A stretch of 10,000 nucleotides of DNA from Rheinheimera sp. (GTDB lineage: Bacteria; Pseudomonadota; Gammaproteobacteria; Enterobacterales; Alteromonadaceae): the NCBI RefSeq assembly GCF_020217005.1, contig NZ_JAIWOI010000154.1:1-10000 (forward strand). The letters are read 5' to 3'. The translations under genes and the position numbers were made by a program. Below are positions 6,789 through 10,000 of this stretch, in pieces; position 1 is the first letter of the stretch; each line of letters begins with the position of its first letter. The notes under the pieces are model-generated. The model was not told where the DNA came from. It saw only the letters and a program-made list of their open reading frames with translations, and ran no database searches.

Positions 6789-8486
6789 TTAAAGCCCCAA
6801 CACAGCTTTACCCTGATTAAAGATAATATCGACCGGAATATTGGCCGTGGTTAAACGGGCTAAATCTGCGGCTAATTGCTCTTTAATCACGCCTTTATCG
6901 GCCATCAATGACGCCACACCTTCGTAGTTACCATCGCCTTGTAAGGTCAGGATCAACTGCGACAAGGAAGTCATGGCTTGTTTCATTTTGACGTAATCCA
7001 CCTGATAGGTGCCATCGTCATTACGGACAAAAGCGCCCTGCTCGGCAAAATAGTTAAAACAAACCATATTGGCTTTGCCGTGCGCGCTGGAGGCGCCAAA
7101 ACGCACCGAGCGGAAAATACCGGCCATAAAGGTGGTGTAAAAATCCTCCATTTTGGCATCAGGCAATAAGCCCTGTTCTGACAACTGGGAAATCATATAC
7201 AAACCCAAAATATCGGCTTTGCCTTCTTCCAGCCCGCCTGACAGCTCTTTTAAGCTCTGACGCACTGTGCCTTTGCCATTGATGGTGTTTTTAATACCTA
7301 AACCATGCGCCACTTCATGGAACATCACGTTGTTAAAAAAGGCATCAAAAGTCACATGCTGGCGCTGCGAAGGTGCGATCAGTAAGTCTGCGATAGGCGA
7401 CATAATATGTTCAAACTTGGCTTGCATCGCATTTTTTAACTGCAAGCGGCGTGTGCCTTTTTCCAATTGGACCTGCTCGTCGTTCGGCAGGTTAATCGCG
7501 ATAGTTTTACCACCTGAGTTGGAATGACCCGCGTAATAAATCACGTCATACGCATTTAAGTCGGCATCCGAACCCGGGCTTTCAGTTTTGTATTGCTCTG
7601 GCACCGGCAGGCCTTTTTGCAGCGCTGGCAAAGTGGCAGCGTATTTAGCTAAACGCTCACTCCAGGCTAAATCTTTCACCAGTACATAAGCTTCAAAAGC
7701 GGCGCGGTAACCAAATAACTGATCTTCATAAGTTTCGATAGGACCAATCACTAAGTCAATAGGGTTGGTTTTCATCGCCATCCAGGCAAAATCAGACGGC
7801 TGATAGTTGTCATTTAAAAAGGCTTCAGCGCGCAATGTTAGGTAGTTGGCGAAGTCTTTGTCTTCCGATAAAGCCGCAGCTTGTTTTAATAATTCAGCTG
7901 CCGCTGTCAGTTCAGTTTTATAGATTTGTGAATAAGGCACAGCCACTAACTTGCCATCTTTATCACGCTGAACCACAGAATAGAGGCCGTTTTTATCGGC
8001 AAAGTCAGTTTTTTCAAACTCTTCTTTGCTCATATCGGCCGGGTAAAACTGCGCGCCCAAAGGCTTGGCGGCATAGCCTGTTAAAAACACCTCATCGCCT
8101 TGCAATCTGTCCCATGGGCCGTAGTTTACATCGGCAAAAGCTTTGGTTTTGGCATCCGTTATTTTGCCTAAAAAGCTTTGTTTATCTTCGGCAAAGGCCT
8201 GTTTCCAGAATAACTGGTCCATGATTTCGGAGGCTTCAATTAATTTGCCCAGCATTTGTTTATGTTGAGCCGACACAGTGGATAAATCAGCGGTTAAATC
8301 CACAGTACGGTAAATATCCAGGCGTTTTTCAAAGCCAGCCACTAATGAAGTTGCTGATGCAACAGGTGCCGGTTGCTCAGTAGCAGCAGTCTGTTGAGTG
8401 GTCTCTTGCTCTGGTGCAGGTTTACAGGCTGTTAAAGCCAAAGCGCCGCCAAAGCTTAACGCCAGCATAATTTTGTTGTAATTCAT
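6789..8486 (-). CDS. M49-family (dipeptidyl-peptidase III-like) zinc peptidase, predicted lipoprotein
   Basis: This is predicted to be a zinc metallopeptidase of family M49, likely releasing dipeptides from short peptides at the cell envelope. The N-terminus has a lipoprotein signal: K5, a hydrophobic stretch, then lipobox ALTAC with Cys21. The residue after Cys is Lys, not Asp, which favours the outer membrane. A Gln/Pro/Ala/Thr-rich linker follows. The zinc site is HEVAH (H390, E391, H394), with EEGKAD (420-425) supplying the third ligand, probably E421, equivalent to EECRAE of DPP III. NSGGKTIAINLPNDEQV upstream is also typical of the family. The active-site motif is a five-residue HExxH, not the six-residue HExxGH of classical DPP III. 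At 565 residues it is shorter than human DPP III (737). GAGG at 8497-8494 lies 7 nt before the ATG, and a TATAAA (complement of 8518-8523) lies upstream. It is monocistronic and convergent with mksB. Confidence 0.87.
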   Translation of the reverse strand: MNYNKIMLALSFGGALALTACKPAPEQETTQQTAATEQPAPVASATSLVAGFEKRLDIYRTVDLTADLSTVSAQHKQMLGKLIEASEIMDQLFWKQAFAEDKQSFLGKITDAKTKAFADVNYGPWDRLQGDEVFLTGYAAKPLGAQFYPADMSKEEFEKTDFADKNGLYSVVQRDKDGKLVAVPYSQIYKTELTAAAELLKQAAALSEDKDFANYLTLRAEAFLNDNYQPSDFAWMAMKTNPIDLVIGPIETYEDQLFGYRAAFEAYVLVKDLAWSERLAKYAATLPALQKGLPVPEQYKTESPGSDADLNAYDVIYYAGHSNSGGKTIAINLPNDEQVQLEKGTRRLQLKNAMQAKFEHIMSPIADLLIAPSQRQHVTFDAFFNNVMFHEVAHGLGIKNTINGKGTVRQSLKELSGGLEEGKADILGLYMISQLSEQGLLPDAKMEDFYTTFMAGIFRSVRFGASSAHGKANMVCFNYFAEQGAFVRNDDGTYQVDYVKMKQAMTSLSQLILTLQGDGNYEGVASLMADKGVIKEQLAADLARLTTANIPVDIIFNQGKAVLGL

Positions 8487-8687
8487 TTGGGTACCTCATG
8501 AAATTTAGTCAGTTCTTTTTATAGTGCAACCCATGTAAAGGCTGCTTATCTTAACGCAGGTTATCATACTTGCTTCTGGAGCAAAGCTGTATCAGACAAC
8601 GTAGCAATCCTTTTGCTTTTGTACCAAAATAGCGTAAAACTTAGTCAAATCGCGACATTCGTTGCGCTCTGATAGCGGAGACTTTTG

Positions 8688-10000
8688 GTGGCATCAACTT
8701 TGTTTGAGGTAAATGTTCCATCCCTTTTGACCAAACTTTCAATGTTTTTGGCGCTGTTTGTATTAAGCTGCCTGTTGACCAGGGGAGAGGCTGTCGTTTC
8801 ACCATCCGCCTCCCCTGTTTTTGCCCCGGACACTCTTGATACAAGCCGTTACCCACAACAGCTCAAACAGCAGAATCGGCCTTACGTCAACAGCAGTGGG
8901 AAATTAGTCGGAGCTTATTTTGTTGAGTGGGGTACATATGAACAGGACTTCCAGGTAGCAGATATTCCAGCCCAGAACCTGACCCACGTTTTTTACGCTT
9001 TTATTCCGATCTGTGGCCCCAACCAATCGCTAAAGCAGGCTGACCCACAAAGTTACAGCAAGCTTGCAGCGCAATGTGCTGGCAAACCAGACTTCACTGT
9101 CGTAGTGCATGACAAATTTGCGGCGTTAGAACGTCCCTACCCGGGAGACACAACCAAACAACAGCTCAAAGGTATTTTTGCCGAACTGTACCGGCTGAAA
9201 AAAGCCCATCCAGACTTAAAGATATTGCCTTCTGTCGGCGGCTGGACTTTGTCTGATCCACTCTACAGCATCGGGACCAACGCACAGGTGCGGGCTACTT
9301 TTGTTGCCTCTATTATTCAGATGATACAAACCTATGACTTTTTTGATGGTGTGGATATCGACTGGGAATTTCCGGGTGGCGGCGGCTTAAACCCAACACT
9401 AGGTACTGAGCAGGATGGTGCTGGTTTTGCGCAACTGATGCGTGATTTACGTCAGGCCATGAATAGTCTAAGTGATGAAACCGGCCGCACTTATCAGCTC
9501 ACAGCGGCCATGGCGGGCAGCGTGCAAAAGTTAAAACTGATCGACTGGGAAACGGCTTACCCTGCTATGGATTACATCAATCTGATGACCTATGACTATT
9601 ATGGAGAATGGGACTCTGTACCTGGTCATCATAGTGCCTTATATGCCAATCCAAACTCCCGCAGGCCCGGTTCCAGTGCGAATGAAGCAGTACACTATTT
9701 ACTGAGCCGTAAAGTACCTGCAGGAAAAATCAGTCTAGGCGTCGCTATGTATGGCAGAAGCTGGAGTAAAGTCAGTCATTACAAAGACAATAATCCTTTT
9801 ACCGGCACGGCTGATAGTGGCAACGACGCGAATAAAATCAGCGGCGACTACAAAACGATAGCAACTCAGTATCTGGACAGAAGCCAGGGTGCTGCAGCAC
9901 ATGGTTTTCATTTAGTTTGGGATGATAAAGCCAAAGCCTGTGCTCTGTGGAATTCAGCCGTCGGTACCTTGATCAGCTTCGACTGTATAGCCTCTGTCCA
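8688..10000 (+). CDS. Secreted GH18 chitinase, ChiA-type (partial, runs off the window)
   Basis: This is a glycoside hydrolase family 18 chitinase that cleaves beta-1,4 bonds of chitin outside the cell. About 437 codons are visible and the 3' end is missing. Numbered from GTG 8688, a signal peptide (core MFLALFVLSCLL, possible cleavage after RGEA) leads into the TIM barrel at K72 (KLVGAYFVEWGTY). Markers are SVGGW (S182), the catalytic DGVDIDWE (D220, D223, D225, acid E227), MTYDYYG (300-306) and AMYGRSW, where the chitinase insertion domain starts. Similarity to Serratia ChiA is extensive, but the N-terminal ChiN/FnIII domain is absent. Start choice: in-frame TAG at 8673-8675; GTG 8688 has GGAG with a 7-nt spacer. 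TTG 8727 would give a better n-region (MTKLSMF), and ATG 8742 lacks a ribosome site. It is divergent from the M49 gene. Confidence 0.95.
   Translation, partial: MASTLFEVNVPSLLTKLSMFLALFVLSCLLTRGEAVVSPSASPVFAPDTLDTSRYPQQLKQQNRPYVNSSGKLVGAYFVEWGTYEQDFQVADIPAQNLTHVFYAFIPICGPNQSLKQADPQSYSKLAAQCAGKPDFTVVVHDKFAALERPYPGDTTKQQLKGIFAELYRLKKAHPDLKILPSVGGWTLSDPLYSIGTNAQVRATFVASIIQMIQTYDFFDGVDIDWEFPGGGGLNPTLGTEQDGAGFAQLMRDLRQAMNSLSDETGRTYQLTAAMAGSVQKLKLIDWETAYPAMDYINLMTYDYYGEWDSVPGHHSALYANPNSRRPGSSANEAVHYLLSRKVPAGKISLGVAMYGRSWSKVSHYKDNNPFTGTADSGNDANKISGDYKTIATQYLDRSQGAAAHGFHLVWDDKAKACALWNSAVGTLISFDCIASV
8780..8822 (+). terminator. Terminator-like hairpin inside the chitinase signal-peptide region
   Basis: caggggag (8780-8787) and ctcccctg (8810-8817) are perfect 8-bp complements around a 22-nt loop, and five T (8818-8822) follow directly. 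This has the form of an intrinsic terminator, yet it lies in the open frame just after the signal-peptide core, upstream of the catalytic domain. No in-frame ATG exists between it and the barrel, so translation must run through it. It may attenuate transcription when ribosomes do not follow, or be chance. The long loop lowers confidence. Confidence 0.35.

Noticed and set aside
8721..8730. Programmed frameshift at cccttttga linking MFHPF to the chitinase
   Set aside because: The heptamer is not in slippery register and a minus-one slip on TTT would mispair at the first codon position; alternative starts explain the frame more simply.

Overview
The window looks like chromosome of a Gram-negative gammaproteobacterium of moderate GC content. 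The gene set fits an Alteromonadales/Chromatiaceae lineage such as Rheinheimera or a relative: NhaD-type Na+/H+ antiporter, MukBEF-like condensin, M49 peptidase lipoprotein, ChiA-type chitinase, a gammaproteobacterial lysine riboswitch and ERIC-type repeats. The genus is inferred from gene content only.

Left edge (1-712), no complete gene. A well-formed lysine riboswitch lies on the minus strand (269 to 104) and reads toward a gene beyond position 1, so its target is not visible. Directly upstream of its P1 helix is a tandem array of ERIC-like imperfect palindromes: two full units of about 127 bp and a third that breaks off after its first 25 or so bases. A short GC-rich hairpin follows the truncated unit. 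Positions 577-680 show nothing assignable. A hairpin with flanking A and T tracts at 681-708 probably ends nhaD.

Middle (713-6780). nhaD (minus) and a three-gene condensin operon mksF-mksE-mksB (plus) diverge from a 136-bp intergenic region. The operon is very compact: F and E abut, and E and B overlap by 8 bp. Gene order and protein architecture match MukFEB/MksFEB and the JetABC part of Wadjet. The fourth gene (MksG/JetD nuclease) is absent: mksB is followed by a strong bidirectional terminator and then a convergent gene of unrelated function.

Right (6789-10000). A lipoprotein of the dipeptidyl-peptidase III family (M49, minus) and a secreted ChiA-type GH18 chitinase (plus, cut by the window end) diverge from about 200 bp. 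The chitinase start codon is uncertain, and a terminator-like hairpin lies within the region encoding its signal peptide.

The neighbouring transcription units have no obvious shared pathway. The items most worth following up are the ERIC array abutting the lysine riboswitch, the nuclease-less condensin with atypical ATPase motifs, the HExxH pentapeptide in the M49 protein and the hairpin inside the chitinase 5' end.
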